Positions 9,786 to 21,191 of a stretch of DNA of 64,000 nucleotides are shown here, piece by piece (positions within the stretch are counted from its first letter, which is position 1; every line of letters begins with the position of its first letter). Below the pieces are notes generated by a model. That model saw nothing but the letters and a program-made list of their open reading frames with translations, was not told the DNA's origin and ran no database searches. Source of the stretch: Helianthus annuus (Eukaryota; Streptophyta; Magnoliopsida; Asterales; Asteraceae); the NCBI RefSeq assembly GCF_002127325.2, contig NC_035438.2, forward strand, positions 146,953,207 to 147,017,206, written 5' to 3'. Both the position numbers and the translations under genes were made by a program.

Positions 9786-12070
9786 AATAGGGTCTGCAAG
9801 CCTTATTTAGATAAGTTCATCATCGTTTTTATTGATGACATTTTGATATATTCTAAGACGCGAGCCGATCATGAGCAACATCTTCGTCTTACTTTGGAAC
9901 TCCTGAAAAAAAGAGCAACCTTTTGCCAAATTCTCCAAGTGCGAATTTTGGCTTATGGAAGTTCAATTTTTGGGACATATTGTCAACGAACAAGGTATTC
10001 ATGTAGATCCCTCCAAGATCAGTGCGATTAAGGATTGGGATACACCTACTACTCCTACTGAAGTTCGTTCTTTTCTTGGTCTTGCGGGTTATTACCGCCG
10101 CTTCATTGAAAACTTCTCAAAGATTGCAGTTCCCCTAACTGCTCTAACTCAGAAGAACAAACCCTTCGAATGGGGAACCAAACAAGAAGAAGCGTTTCAG
10201 ACCTTGAAGCAGAAGCTTTGTGATGCGCCTATTCTATCTTTGCCTGAGGGCAATGATGATTTTGTCGTGTATTGTGATGCATCAAACTTGGGTCTTGGCT
10301 GTGTTCTAATGCAAAGGAACAAAGTCATAGCGTATGCATCAAGGCAGTTGAAGGTACACGAGAAAAACTACACCACTCAAAATGCGTGGTTTTCACGGAC
10401 CACAAAAGTCTTCAGCACATCTTCAATCAGAAAGAACTCAACATGAGGCAACGACGTTGGGTTGAACTTCTAAACGACTATGATTGCGAAATTCGCTACC
10501 ATCCTGGTAAGGAAAATGTCGTGGTTGACGCTTTGAGTTGTAAAGAACGTGTCAAGCTTCATTGTGTTCGTGTTCAATCTGATATTCAAGCACGATCCGA
10601 TATCCAAACCCGCATTTCTCAGGCTCAACATACTTGTGTTTCATAAGGTTTGATGGGTAAGGAATTACCCTATCACATTAAGCCTGATCTTGAACTGAAG
10701 GACAATGGATCATATTATTTCATGGACCGTTTGTGGGTCCCAAGCGAAGATGATCTTCGCACCTTACTTATGGATGAAGCCCATAAGTCTCGTTATTCTA
10801 TTCATCCTGGCTCAGACAAAATGTATAAGGATCTTCGTACTCAGTATTGGTGGCCTGGTATGAAGAAAGACATTGCCTTATACGTTTCAAAATGCCTTAC
10901 TTGTCTTAAGGTTAAGGCTGAACATCAACATCCTTCTGGTTTATTGGACCAACCAGAGATTCCAATTTAGAAATGGGAAAACATTGCTATGGATCTTGTT
11001 ACCAAACTTCCGCGCACCAAGAAAGGTCATGATGCCATCTGGGTAATTGTTGATCGCCTTACAAAATCAGCGCATTTCTTGCCGATCCGTGAGGATCTAC
11101 CTGCTGACAAGCTTGTTAAAATCTATGTGGATGAAATTGTGTCTAGACATGGTGTTCCTTTGAACATTATTTCTGACAGAGATGTCGATTCTCATCTCGT
11201 TTTTGGAGAACGATGCAATCTGCCATGGGGACCCAACTTAATCTGAGCACAGCTTATCATCCACAATCAGATGGCCAAACTAAAAGAACAATCCAGACTT
11301 TGGAGGATATTCTTAGAGCTTGTGTGATCGATTTTGGTGGTAGTTGGGATTCGTATCTTCCATTGATTGAATTCTCTTACAACAATAATTATCACTCCAG
11401 CATCAACATGGCACCTTTCGAGGCTCTTTATGGTCGAAAATGTCGTTCACCAGTCTGCTGGAATGAGATCGGTGAGGCTCAGCTTACTGGACCTGACCTC
11501 ATTCTAGAGACAACCTATAAGGTTAAGAAAGTTCGTGATAACCTTCAGACAGCTAGAAGCTGTCAAAAGAGTTACGCGGACCGACGACGCAAACCCTTGG
11601 AATTTCAAGTCGGTGATCGCGTATTACTTAAGGTCTCACCTTGGAAAGGTGTGATCAGATTTGGAAAGACAGGAAAACTTGCACCTAGATATGTTGGACC
11701 ATCCAAGATCATCGAAAGAATCGGTAAGGTAGCCTACAGACTTGAGTTACCTCCTAAACTTGGAAATGTTCATCCAACCTTTCATGTGTCCAATCTCAAG
11801 AAGTGTCTAGCTGATGAGAACCTCCACATACCACTTGACGAAATTCGTGTTGATAACACAATGCATATCGTTGAGAAACCTGTGGAAATCATGGACCGTG
11901 AAGTCAAGTGGCTTAAACGCAAGCGCATTCCATTGGTCAAAGTTCGCTGGGAATCTAAACGTGGACCAGAATTTACTTGGGAACGTGAAGATCAAATGAA
12001 AGCGAAGTATCCACATTTATTCTCACGAGTTTCCTCTAAACAAATTTCGGGACGAAATTTCCGCAAGTAG
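9786..12070 (+). pseudogene. Pol fragment of Gy3: RT end, RNase H, integrase, chromodomain
   Basis: Landmarks in order: RT palm motif [10 protein letters not shown] (about 9825-9850), RT connection, RNase H (YCDAS, DHKS, DAL), integrase HHCC zinc site ([14 protein letters not shown]) and DDE core, then chromodomain ([19 protein letters not shown]). Breaks: a frameshift near 9905, a deletion of roughly 70 bp in RNase H near 10380, a stop after about 10646, TAG at 10968-10970 where relatives have Trp, a frameshift near 11185, and Lys at 11282-11284 in place of the catalytic integrase Glu. It is clearly dead. Confidence 0.9.
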
Positions 12071-12077
12071 GGGAGAC
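12042..12077 (+). promoter_or_regulatory. Pre-PPT hairpin and polypurine tract of Gy3
   Basis: AAATTTCG (12042-12049), loop GGA, CGAAATTT (12053-12060): a perfect 8-bp stem inside the last codons of pol. It is followed by GTAGGGGAGAC (12067-12077), which abuts the LTR start TGTGACACCTG. Confidence 0.8.
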
Positions 12078-12928
12078 TGTGACACCTGTGTCTGTAATCA
12101 TTGTAAACAGTTCAGTTATCAATAAAATAATGTTATTTGACCCCAATATTTGTTTGTTTATGTTTGACATTTTTCATGTTTTGATTTTCGTTAAATTTCA
12201 AACTCTATATCGCTTTCTGGAGAATTATACGCAAACTGGTGCGTAAACGTAATCAGTATAACGCGAAAAATACTCTGGAGCATCAATTTATGCTTAACAT
12301 ACCTTAAATAACCTTTATATAACTTGGAAATAAGCTTTGAAGGCTTTGGTATGGCAAAATCAAGTTTATTCGCTTACAGGGACTAAATTCGACAAACGGT
12401 GAAAGTATGCCGATTCGTACTGTAACGAACAATCCGGAACTTGATCATATGTTAAACATACCCTAAATATCCTTCACATAGCTTAGAAATAGGCTTTGAG
12501 GGGTTCGGTGTGCTAAAATAAACTTTTTGGTCATTCAGGGACTAAAAGCCTCAAAAAGTGCATAAGTTTGCATTTTCACGCATATCTTACGTTCTGAATA
12601 CATTTGGACATCGAAAAATTTTTGTAATTATTAAAATATTTTATTTTAGTGATTGGCATGATAAAAATCCATTCGTCGCGCAATTTGGATCGTTTTTCGC
12701 GTTCGTGCGCATTTCGTCGTAATTAAGCAAATAACGCGACCGTACGACCAAACGAACCAATATCCGGCATATTTTTGGGCACGTTTCATGTCCACTATGT
12801 TTAGACATCATTGTAGGGCCTTAAAGTTTGCTTAACGGACCTTAGATGTGTCGGAATTGAGCTTAAAACACTGCAGGGACTGAAACTGTAATAAATAAAA
12901 GCTGTTGTTGATCTGTGAAGTCCAGGCG

Positions 12929-12962
12929 CCCCGCGTAGCCCCTGTCTGACTCTTACGCGGGG
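12929..12962. repeat. GC-rich inverted repeat in the Gy3 LTR
   Basis: CCCCGCGTA (12929-12937) and its complement TACGCGGGG (12954-12962) form 9-bp arms around a 16-nt loop, about 200 bp upstream of the TATA box. Confidence 0.75.
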
Positions 12963-13075
12963 TGCGTAGGTGCAGCAGATCTGCACAAAATGTTTCCCAG
13001 CCTGTTTCCAGTTGTTCCAACTGATTTAGGGACTTGCAAATGGTATTTTAGCAACCTATGCGCCATTTTTAAGTG

Positions 13076-13099
13076 CCCATGGTTTTGCAAAACCATGGG
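13076..13099. repeat. Perfect 24-bp palindrome in the Gy3 LTR
   Basis: The half-site CCCATGGTTTTG is followed directly by its exact reverse complement. It lies 66 bp upstream of the TATA box. soloA has two copies (25035-25058 with a changed centre, and 25094-25117 perfect) in the equivalent place. Confidence 0.9.
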
Positions 13100-13164
13100 T
13101 GCATGTGTACGGCTGAGATTGAAGCTCGGTTTTCGATGAACGATCCTAACGATTGTACGAAAAC

Positions 13165-13172
13165 TATAAATA
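13165..13172 (+). promoter_or_regulatory. Putative TATA box of the Gy3 LTR
   Basis: TATAAATA followed by CCCC, in the same context as other LTR promoters in the window. It probably drives the Gy3-family transcript; soloA has TATATATA in the equivalent position (24962-24969, minus). Confidence 0.6.
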
Positions 13173-14689
13173 CCCCTCATGTTTTCACTCTCAACTCACA
13201 CTTTGATCAGATTTTCCCCTAAGTTGAAGGATAAAACCTTCACACCTGGGAATTATTGGATCAAAACTTCCGTTCTTGGACCCGTTGTAAGTATTCTTTC
13301 GTTCTTTTACGCGTTTTAGCGTGAAAGTCAAAATTTGTTTTACTTTCCACATTGACCATTTTATGGTCAACACGAAGTTCGTTTGAACTTCATAACGTGA
13401 GCGTAATCATGATGGTTATAATCACTTATGACTATACCTACTGATTACCACGTTATCTAGGCATAGTGACGAGTCGTAGTTTCGGCCAAAATGCGTATTC
13501 TTGCATATTTTGTAACCAAACTACTTTTAGGTATCAAGACCCTTTGTTGTGATACCAAACCTGTTTTCAAACTTCGTTAAACATGTTTTAACATGTTTAG
13601 CTCGTCACTTTAGATTTAGTGCTTATATAGGGTCGTAAGGTAAGCGATCTAAACAATTGCTTATACTTTCGAACCCGACCCGTTTGGTCGATCATTAGGA
13701 TCCGACCAAACACATTAGGTGACCATAGTTGTATAGGGAATAACCTTCCGAGGTTATACCTTATTGTCACGTCATTTAGTTAGTTGTATGATAGGTAGTT
13801 TATATGCCTTAGGAAAATTACCAAAATGCCCTTTCATGCCAAAATTCATTTTAAGCATATGTAACATAAATTTTGACATCTAAACTGATTAGCAACTATA
13901 TTAGACATGTTAAGGCATATATTACTTATCATAGGACTAGTTAGGCGGCCCGAACGCGTTTTACGCGAACGACGCGTTAAAGTAGCGTAAGCTACCTAAA
14001 CAAGTCGTAATGGGTCGTAAGCACTTAGGATAGGTTCCGTTTTAGAATGTAGGCTTTGTTAAACCATACTACATGAGTTCTTACACTCATTTGGTTTAAG
14101 AAACCACATTTTATCCGATCCTCCGATTTAGGTTCGTTTATTAACGTAGTTACCTGTATTAGGTGCCGTTTGTTTCCGTGATCTTTCTAGCATTGCTTGG
14201 TGGTTATCTAAAGACTATTGAGCATCTCAAGTGAGTACATAGACCCCTCTTTTACTGTTTTTCAAACGTGTTGGGGTGAAACACATGTGCCCACTTGTTA
14301 CTTTCGTGCTTTCATGTTTTCATATCATATACTTGCTATGTTCATTAGTACGCATATAGTACATGATTTCATATATGTATTGCTATGTATGTTTACTTAG
14401 CATGCTAGCACATTTATTTACATTACATTGTTTTGCTATGTATGTTTACTTAGATGCTGATGTGCACAAAATGCAACATATAAATTACATCAATTGTGGC
14501 ATAAAACTAACCCCTTTTTAGTACTAATGTTGGAAAAAGTGTGTTTTTGTCTTCCTTTTGTATTTTCAGGATTAAATGAGCTAAAATGAACAAAAGAAGC
14601 AAAAAGGCAGCTAAATCTAACATAAATACAAGAAAAGGAACAAACGTGGCATGCCCGACCCCCCGACAACATCTTCCCAAGCAAAAACA

Positions 14690-14995
14690 AGAGAACAGAA
14701 GGCTGAACACGCCCGTGCTCGGCGTGCCCAAGTGTCAGCAGAAAAGACAAAGTTGTTGAAGCTTCTATCACCCACCACGGGGGCATGCTCAGCGGACACG
14801 GGGCCGTGGTCAACTCTAAGATTCGCAAAATCTATGGAAATCTTGATAGTACAGATACGCTTCTGCACATGGGGTCATGCTCAGCGGACACAGGGGCATG
14901 GTCAACTAATGCAGACAAACTGCAATTAATGAAGAAAGAGAAGAAGGATGGACACGGGGCCGTGCCCAATGGACCCGGGGCCGTGCCCGAGCTGC
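14690..14995. repeat. ACACGGGGCCGTG doublets in the At1 LTR
   Basis: Short imperfect palindromes of the form ACACGG-GG-CCGTGT occur as spaced pairs (for example near 14775-14815, 14870-14905 and 14950-14990). Similar doublets recur through the whole element (see findings). Confidence 0.75.
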
Positions 14996-15004
14996 TGTTC
15001 AGAC

Positions 15005-15012
15005 TATAAATA
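15005..15012 (+). promoter_or_regulatory. TATA box of the At1 LTR
   Basis: TATAAATA followed by GGGG, about 20 bp downstream of the last GC palindrome. A CCA/CAT-rich, purine-poor leader follows, as expected for the start of the transcript. Confidence 0.65.
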
Positions 15013-15061
15013 GGGGTGCTTGGCTCATTTGCAAACCATCCCTTGGCACACCACCTCTCTC

Positions 15062-15150
15062 ACACTTCACCCACCCACCACCACCATCACAACACCATCA
15101 TCCACCACCATCATCCACCACCATCATCCATCATCCATCATCCATCATAG
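15062..15150 (+). repeat. CCACCATCAT low-complexity stretch
   Basis: Repeats of CCACCATCATC and CATCATCC immediately downstream of the At1 TATA box. It is probably part of the untranslated leader. It encodes a Ser/Thr/His-rich phantom ORF that I do not call. Confidence 0.7.
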
Positions 15151-16235
15151 AGTGTGTGAGTCGTCTCGGGATCCAAGATTGATCGTAAGAGTTCTTGACA
15201 ATCAAAGGCCATGTTTGCCTAAGTCTCTTACATCACTTGGTGAAGACAAGTGTTTAGTGTAATACTTTTTATTTTTAATCTTTTCACACTTCTTATTTGG
15301 TTATGTATTAATGACTTTAATAACTAGTTTCTTATGTTGAAGGTGATTCTTCCTTATCGTTTGTCCGTGGTGTCTTGGCATTATTTTACTGTCTATATAA
15401 AATAAAAGATTTTGACCATTCATATCTCCACGGTCTATATGGAGATATGTTGGCTACCTGGTCGGGGGTTAAGGGAACGGTTTGGTAAGAGTCTTGCCTT
15501 GTTCAGTGTATAGATCCTTCAAGGAGCTGGGTCAAATTTAGTAGGACCTCCTTCAATACCCATCGGTATTGGATGGCAGGAGTCCAAACTCTTTGATCCC
15601 CTCATATGTAAGCTACTATTAAAACTTTAACCCGGCTACTTAGGACTGTATCCCTGCTGACTCAGACTACTTAGCCGAGGGTAACGTCACCTTCAAAAGA
15701 GGGGCCTACCACATTATGCATTAATAACTTAATTAATTATCTTTCAATAATCCGACCCTTTAGGATTGTATCCTTGTTGACTCAAACTACTGGGTTGAGG
15801 GTAGCGTCACCTTCAAAAGAGGGGCCTACTACAATAACTAAGATGATCTCTTAAAAAGGGCAAAAGTGCGGAAATAATCAAAGGTTACGCTACACACGAG
15901 TCGGATCCAAGTGATTCATCTTCTCTATCTGTTTTTATTTTTATTTTATTTTTCAGCATTTTAGTTAGTTTTATTTTTCTAGTTTAAAAACCTTTTTCTA
16001 ACTTTTTGATTTGATTAGACGTTGAGGATAAACCGGTACGAAAAGCTCTTATGTCCTTTGAAGACCTCGGTATCTTACCAACACTATACTACGTCCACGA
16101 TGGCTGCACTTGCCCATATGTGTGTTTAGTGTTAGTAAATATCGTGTTTTTATAAATTTAAAACTAGGCTAAAAAGTGTAAATGAGCTTAAAATACACAT
16201 AAAAAATATAATACACTTCACGCACATCAAGTTTT

Positions 16236-16253
16236 TGGCGCCGTTGCCAGGGA
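16236..16253 (+). promoter_or_regulatory. Athila-type primer-binding site of At1
   Basis: TGGCGCCGTTGCCAGGGA lies 6 bases after the LTR. It differs by one base from the site of At2 (33757-33774). This is the tRNA primer site typical of plant Athila/Tat elements. Confidence 0.9.
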
Positions 16254-16617
16254 CACAAGGATTTTAAGAAATCTTAAAATCGACAACCTAATCAGTTTTT
16301 CAAAACTTTTTTAAAACGCGCGCACATTTTTCTGCATTTTAGTTTAGTTTTGCATTTACAGTAGCCTAAACACGGGCCGTGTCCACCGAACATAGGGCCG
16401 TGCTGCATATTTTTCATAAAAACACCCAGATACAGAGTCTGAACACGGGACCGTGCTCACTAAACACGCCCCTGTGTTGCACAAAACCAGTAACTTTTAT
16501 TCAAACGCCCAGATACAGATCCTGAACACGGGCCATGTCCACTGAACACGGGACCGTGTCCAGCCTCTGTTTCCGCTTTTTTTTTTCTGGTCTCGAGACT
16601 CTGTTGTGGTCTGTTGA
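16254..16617 (+). other. At1 leader, no gene
   Basis: A stretch of 364 bp between the primer-binding site and the gag-like ORF. It holds three more pairs of the ACACGGGCCGTGTCC palindrome (about 16370-16410, 16440-16480, 16525-16562) and a poly-T run. No ORF was found. Confidence 0.6.
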
Positions 16618-17553
16618 GTGATTCTTGTGGATCAATACTCAGGAGGCTACAACTACACCTATGAGGAGGATGATTATAGGGAAGACTATTGCACTAATTG
16701 TGGTAACCCGCACTCAGTTCAATATTGTAACTTATTTCAACCATCCACTTCATACACCTACTATGAGGAGCCCAGGTACGAGCCATCGACTTCAAACACA
16801 TCCTATGAAGACCAAAGGTATGAACCTTCTCCCTCATACTCATATTTTGATGAACCAAGGTATGAGCCTTCATACTCATACTTTGAGGAACCAAGATATG
16901 AGCCACCATCTTCATTTGCTTATTATGAGGAACCATGGCATGAACAACCCACCTCATATGAGTATTATGAAGAACAAAATTACAACCCTTATCCATCGTA
17001 TACTTGCAATGAAGAACAATGGTATGAAGCATCTACTTCATATGAGTACTATGAGGAACCAAGGATCGAACATCCGGATTCAAGCTTTGAAAATCCTGAT
17101 CCTTACTCTATAGCCGATGTAACCGATAGGATACTAGAACACCTTAAAACTATCGAGCGATACATAAAAGAATCTCGCGCAAGGGAAGAGGAGTCCTGCG
17201 CAAGAGAAGAATTAACATGTAATAAAGAAGAGATAGTTGAAGAGGTAAAAATGGAGGAACAAAAAAGTGAAAAACCGACACATGAGTTAAACAACGAAAA
17301 AGGTGAGTCCGTTAACGTTAAAATTCAAGAAGAGTCTAATTTTGAAAAAAATAATCTCTTGTCACCTTCTTTTGAAATTCATTGTTTAGTACCTACTCAT
17401 GCTAAGTTTTTAAAAGAGTTAAACACTAACACTAAAATTGTCGAAACGGTAAATAATAAGTTAACTAACGATCAAACTTCACTAATAAAAGAAGACCCAT
17501 TTGAAATCAACATTACACCGGTTCCATGTTTTTTTTCAAAATTCCTTTATTAG
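16618..17553 (+). pseudogene. Gag-like ORF of At1 with Tyr/Glu-rich repeats
   Basis: An open frame of about 311 codons with no nearby ATG (it opens at a GTG), so the start is lost or lies elsewhere. Residues 25-37 form a compact zinc knuckle, CTNCGNPHSVQYC, spaced CX2CX3HX4C as in At2. Residues 40-150 are eight or nine repeats of a YYEEPRYEPS-type unit. The rest is charged and Glu-rich, with a coiled-coil-like stretch near 165-220. A conventional gag capsid domain is not evident. The frame ends just before protease, which lies in another frame. Confidence 0.65.
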
Positions 17554-18170
17554 TAATGTCACGATTGATAAAGATCTTTGTGTTAACATAATGCCTAATT
17601 ACATTTTCGAAAAATTAAGTATTAGTGATTTTTCTCCATTTCCAATACCCATTTTTCTATCCAATCGGAAAGTAATAAAATCAATCGGTGTAGTTGAGGA
17701 TGTCTTGGTTCAAACAAATCAAATGGTAATCCCAACTGACTTTGTCATCCTCGATGACGCTCCTCTAGTGTTGGGATGACCTTTTGTAAAAACCCACGAA
17801 GCTTTGAAAAACCGGAAGTACAACAATCTATCTCTTCAATTAGGGGCATTCTCAAAGAGCATCGATCTTGAGCGTTCAATGAAATATCATTTCGGCAATA
17901 ATTACCCCCTAATTGAAGATGAAGATGAACCACCCGATACAAGTGAAAAGATTGATCACTTTGTTGAAGAAGAGGTCGCCATAGGACAAACTTTAAAGTT
18001 CTTGATCAAAATGAGCAACCAAATAAGGAGTCTCCTAAAGACCCACCTCTTGAGCTCAAAGAACTTCCGAAAGGTTTTGAATATGCTTTTCTAGACAAAG
18101 ATGGTAAATCACTTGTAATTATTTCGTCTAAATTAAGTATTGTAAAAAAAGAAAAATTAATTAAACTTTT
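17501..18170 (+). pseudogene. Protease region of At1
   Basis: Athila-type protease remnants: VNIMPNYIFEKL, VEDVLVQTNQMVIPTDFVILD and LVLG. The catalytic D-(L/T)-G-A motif that normally precedes VNIMP is missing; only DLC remains, consistent with a small deletion. A TGA at 17778-17780 replaces an expected Arg codon. Linker sequence before RT follows in other frames. Inactive. Confidence 0.75.
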
Positions 18171-19590
18171 GAAAAAACACAAAAATGCGATCGCTTGGAA
18201 GCTTGAAGATATTAAAGGAATAAGTCCTTCCATGTGCACGCACAAAATTTTAATGAATGATGACTACAAATCGGTAATACAACCACAACGTAGAGTAAAT
18301 CCAAATGTCCAAGAAGTGGTTAAAAACGAAGTCATCAAATTACTTGACACCGGACTTATTTAACCTATCTCTGATAGTCCTTGGGTAAGTCCTGTCCAAG
18401 TAGTTCCAAAGAAAGGAGGTATGACAGTAATAACTAACGAAAAGAATGAATTAATACCAACGAGAACCGTCACAGGATGGAGAGTATGTATATATTATAG
18501 AAGGTTAAATGAAGCAACAAGGAAAGATCACTTTCCTTTGCCCTTCATTGACCAAATGTTAGAAAGATTATCCGGCCATAAATTTTATTGTTACTTGGAT
18601 GGTTTTTCAGGTTACTTTTAAATCCCGATAGCACCCAAAGACCAAGAAAAGACAACATTCACATGTCCCTATGGAACTTTTGCTTATCGACGCATGCCAT
18701 TCGGTCTATGTAACGCCCCCGCAACCTTCCAACGTTGCATGGTGGCCATCTTCCATGACATGATAGAAAAGACAATGGAAGTCTTCATGGACGACTTTTC
18801 TATCTTTGGAGATTCATACGACCAATGCCTCGATAACCTTGAACGAATGCTATCCCGATGTGAGGAAACTAACCTCGCCCTTAATTGGGAAAAATACCAT
18901 TTCATGGTAACGGAGGGAATAGTACTCGGTCACAAAATCTCAAGCGAAGGAATGGAGGTTGATCGAGCAAACTCCAACGTTGCATGGTGGCCATCTTCCA
19001 TGACATGATAGAAAAGACAATGGAAGTCTTCATGGACGACTTTTCTATCTTTGGAGATTCATACGACCAATGCCTCGATAACCTTGAACGAATGCTATCC
19101 CGATGTGAGGAAACTAACCTCGCCCTTAATTGGGAAAAATGCCATTTCATGGTAACGGAGGGAATAGTACTCGGTTACAAAATCTCAAGCGAAGGAATGG
19201 AGGTTGATCGAGCAAAAATAGACACCATTTCTCGATTACCACCACCATCCTCTGTTAGAGCAATCAGAAGTTTCTTAGGGCATGCCGGATTTTATAGGCG
19301 GTTTATCAAAGACTTTTTTAAAATTTCAAGACCACTAACAAAATTACTTGAAAAAGATGCCCCTTTCATCTTTGACAAGGATTGCAATCAGGCATTTCTA
19401 ACACTCAAGGAAATGCTAGTCAATGCACCTATCATGATAGCGCTGATTGGAAATTACCTTTCGAAATCATGTGTGATGCAAGTGACTTTGCAGTTAGAGC
19501 AGTCTTGGGACAAAGAAAAGAAAAGCATTTTCACCCAATTTATTATGCTAGTAAAACACTTAACGATGCACAAGAAAATTACACAATAAC
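18171..19590 (+). pseudogene. Reverse transcriptase region of At1
   Basis: Athila RT landmarks: WKLEDIKGISPSMCTH, VRDSPWVSP-like segment, WRVCIYYRRLN (Tyr where relatives have Asp), LDGFSGYF, MPFGLCNAPATFQRCM and the catalytic FMDDFSIF. Stops occur at 18361-18363 and 18619-18621 (TAA in place of the Gln of GYFQIPIAP). A 245-bp tandem duplication (18728-19217) repeats the FMDD motif and shifts the frame. Inactive. Confidence 0.85.
18728..19217 (+). repeat. 245-bp tandem duplication within At1 RT
   Basis: Copy 1 spans 18728-18972 and copy 2 spans 18973-19217. I see only two or so differences (for example AATACC/AATGCC and GGTCAC/GGTTAC). Both contain the RT motif FMDDFSIF. The unit is not a multiple of three, so it breaks the reading frame. 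Confidence 0.9.
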
Positions 19591-21191
19591 TGAAAAAGAG
19601 TTACTAGCTGTGGTATTTGGTTTTGATAAATTTCGTTCTTATCTTGTTCTTTCTAAAACAATAGTCTATACAGATCATGCAGCCATTCGATACCTTTTCA
19701 AGAAACAGGATGCTAAACCCCATTTGATTCGGTGGATTCTACTCCTCCAAGAATTTGATATTGAAATCAAAGACAAAAGAGGAGCAGAAAACACCGCAGC
19801 AGATCATCTTTCGCGCTTAGAAGACCCAGCTTTGGAGGCAACCAGGGACGAGCAAATCAACCAAAAATTTCCAACAGAGTCCCTAGAAATGGTGGAATAC
19901 AGAAAAGAACCATGGTATGCCGACTATGCTAACTACCTAGCTAGCGGTATAGTCGCCAAAGGATGGCCACATCACCAAAGAAAGAAATTCTTTGCTGATG
20001 TAAAGCATTACTTTTGGGAAGATCCTTGTCTTTTCAAAATATGTGCTGACCAACTCATCCGACGGTGCGTACATGGTAGCGAGGCAAGAAGAACTCTTCG
20101 CCATTGTCATGAAGGTCCATACGGAGGACATCATGGTGCCGCTAGTACCGCACGAAAGGTATTTGATTCTGGATTTTATTGGCCTACCATTTACAAAGAA
20201 GCCCAAAGTCTTGTCAAGACATGTGACGCTTGCCAAAGACCAGGTAATATTTTTCCAAAAACGAAATGCCACAAAATGGCATTCTTGTTTGTGAAATTTT
20301 TGATGTGTGGGGACTCGACTTTATGGGACCTTTCCCACCGTCAAAAGGAAACAAATATATACTTGTGGCGGTAGATTACTTGTCTAAATGGGCCGAGGCC
20401 GAGGCAGTTCCAAAAAACGATGGAAGAGTCGTGGTAAGATTTCTGAAAAAATTATTCTCTCGTTTTGGCACACCTAAAGCATTAATAAGTGATAGAGGAA
20501 CCCATTTTTGTAATCATCAACTTGAAATTTTTTAACAAGATATGGGGTCTATCACAGGGTCTCAACAGCATATCACCCTCAAACAAATGGACAAGCCGAA
20601 GTGACTAATAGAGGTTTAAAACGAATACTTGAAAAAACCATAGGGTTAAATAAAAAGGAATGGGCCGATAAATTAGATAATGCTTTATGGGCTTTTCGAA
20701 CTGCTTATAAAACAACAATAGGTACAACCCCATATAAGCTCGTATATGGAAAATGCTGTCATTTGCCAGTAGAAATAGCTCACAAAGCCTACTGGGCAAT
20801 TAAAAATGTAAACTTAGATTTAGAATTTGCCGGTAAAAATAGTTTTTGAAAATTAAATGAATTAGACGAATTAAGGAATTATGCATACTCTAACTCTGAA
20901 ATTTATAAGGAAAGAATGAAAAATTTGCATGATAAACACATTAAACCTAATGAATTTTGAGTAGGAGATCAGGTTCTATTGTTTAATTCACGACTTCGAT
21001 TGTTTCCTGGTAAATTAAAGTCTAGGTGGTCAGGACCTTTTTCCATCACCCATATTTTCCCACACGGTGCAGTAGAAATTAAATCTCGAAATGGAATTCC
21101 ATTCAAAGTCAATGGCCAACGGCTGAAGCTCTATCAAGGATTCATGGAGGATGAAGAGGAAGAAATCTCGCTTCAAACGGTCGAAGAGTAA
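19382..21191 (+). pseudogene. RNase H and integrase of At1
   Basis: RNase H motifs ([30 protein letters not shown]), an integrase zinc site ([12 protein letters not shown]) and the DDE core: [22 protein letters not shown] and a Gln/Ala/Glu-containing strand in another frame near 20590. The C-terminal part (VGDQVLLFNSRL, PGKLKSRWSGPF) is also present. At least two frameshifts and stops (20533, 20847, 20958) break it. No chromodomain is seen, as expected for Athila. Confidence 0.85.

Larger units (their letters stand above)
9786..14457 (+). mobile_element. Gy3: 3' part of a Tekay-like gypsy element
   Basis: Begins inside the reverse transcriptase ([11 protein letters not shown]) at the Gy2 LTR boundary and continues through RNase H, integrase, chromodomain, polypurine tract and most of a 3' LTR. 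At 14458 the LTR is cut by the At1 5' LTR. The 5' half of Gy3 should lie left of the window, and the rest of its LTR right of the window. Confidence 0.85.
12078..14457 (+). repeat. 3' LTR of Gy3, interrupted by At1
   Basis: Starts TGTGACACCTG after the polypurine tract. It is homologous in inverted orientation to soloA: for example 13680-13770 matches the reverse complement of about 24390-24470. Comparison with soloA (3279 bp) suggests about 2.4 kb of LTR is present before the At1 insertion. It carries a GC inverted repeat (12929-12962), a 24-bp palindrome (13076-13099), a TATA box (13165-13172) and a possible splice donor TTGTAAGT near 13285. No gene is present. Confidence 0.85.
14458..16229 (+). 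repeat. 5' LTR of At1 (1772 bp)
   Basis: Starts TGATGTGC and ends GCACATCA, a perfect 8-bp terminal inverted repeat, and is followed by an Athila-type primer-binding site. It includes ACACGGGGCCGTG-type palindromes (14690-14995), a TATA box at 15005, a CCACCATCAT-rich stretch (about 15062-15150) and a near-duplicate phrase 'gagggtarcgtcaccttcaaaagaggggcc' split between about 15676 and 15796. No gene is present. Confidence 0.9.
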
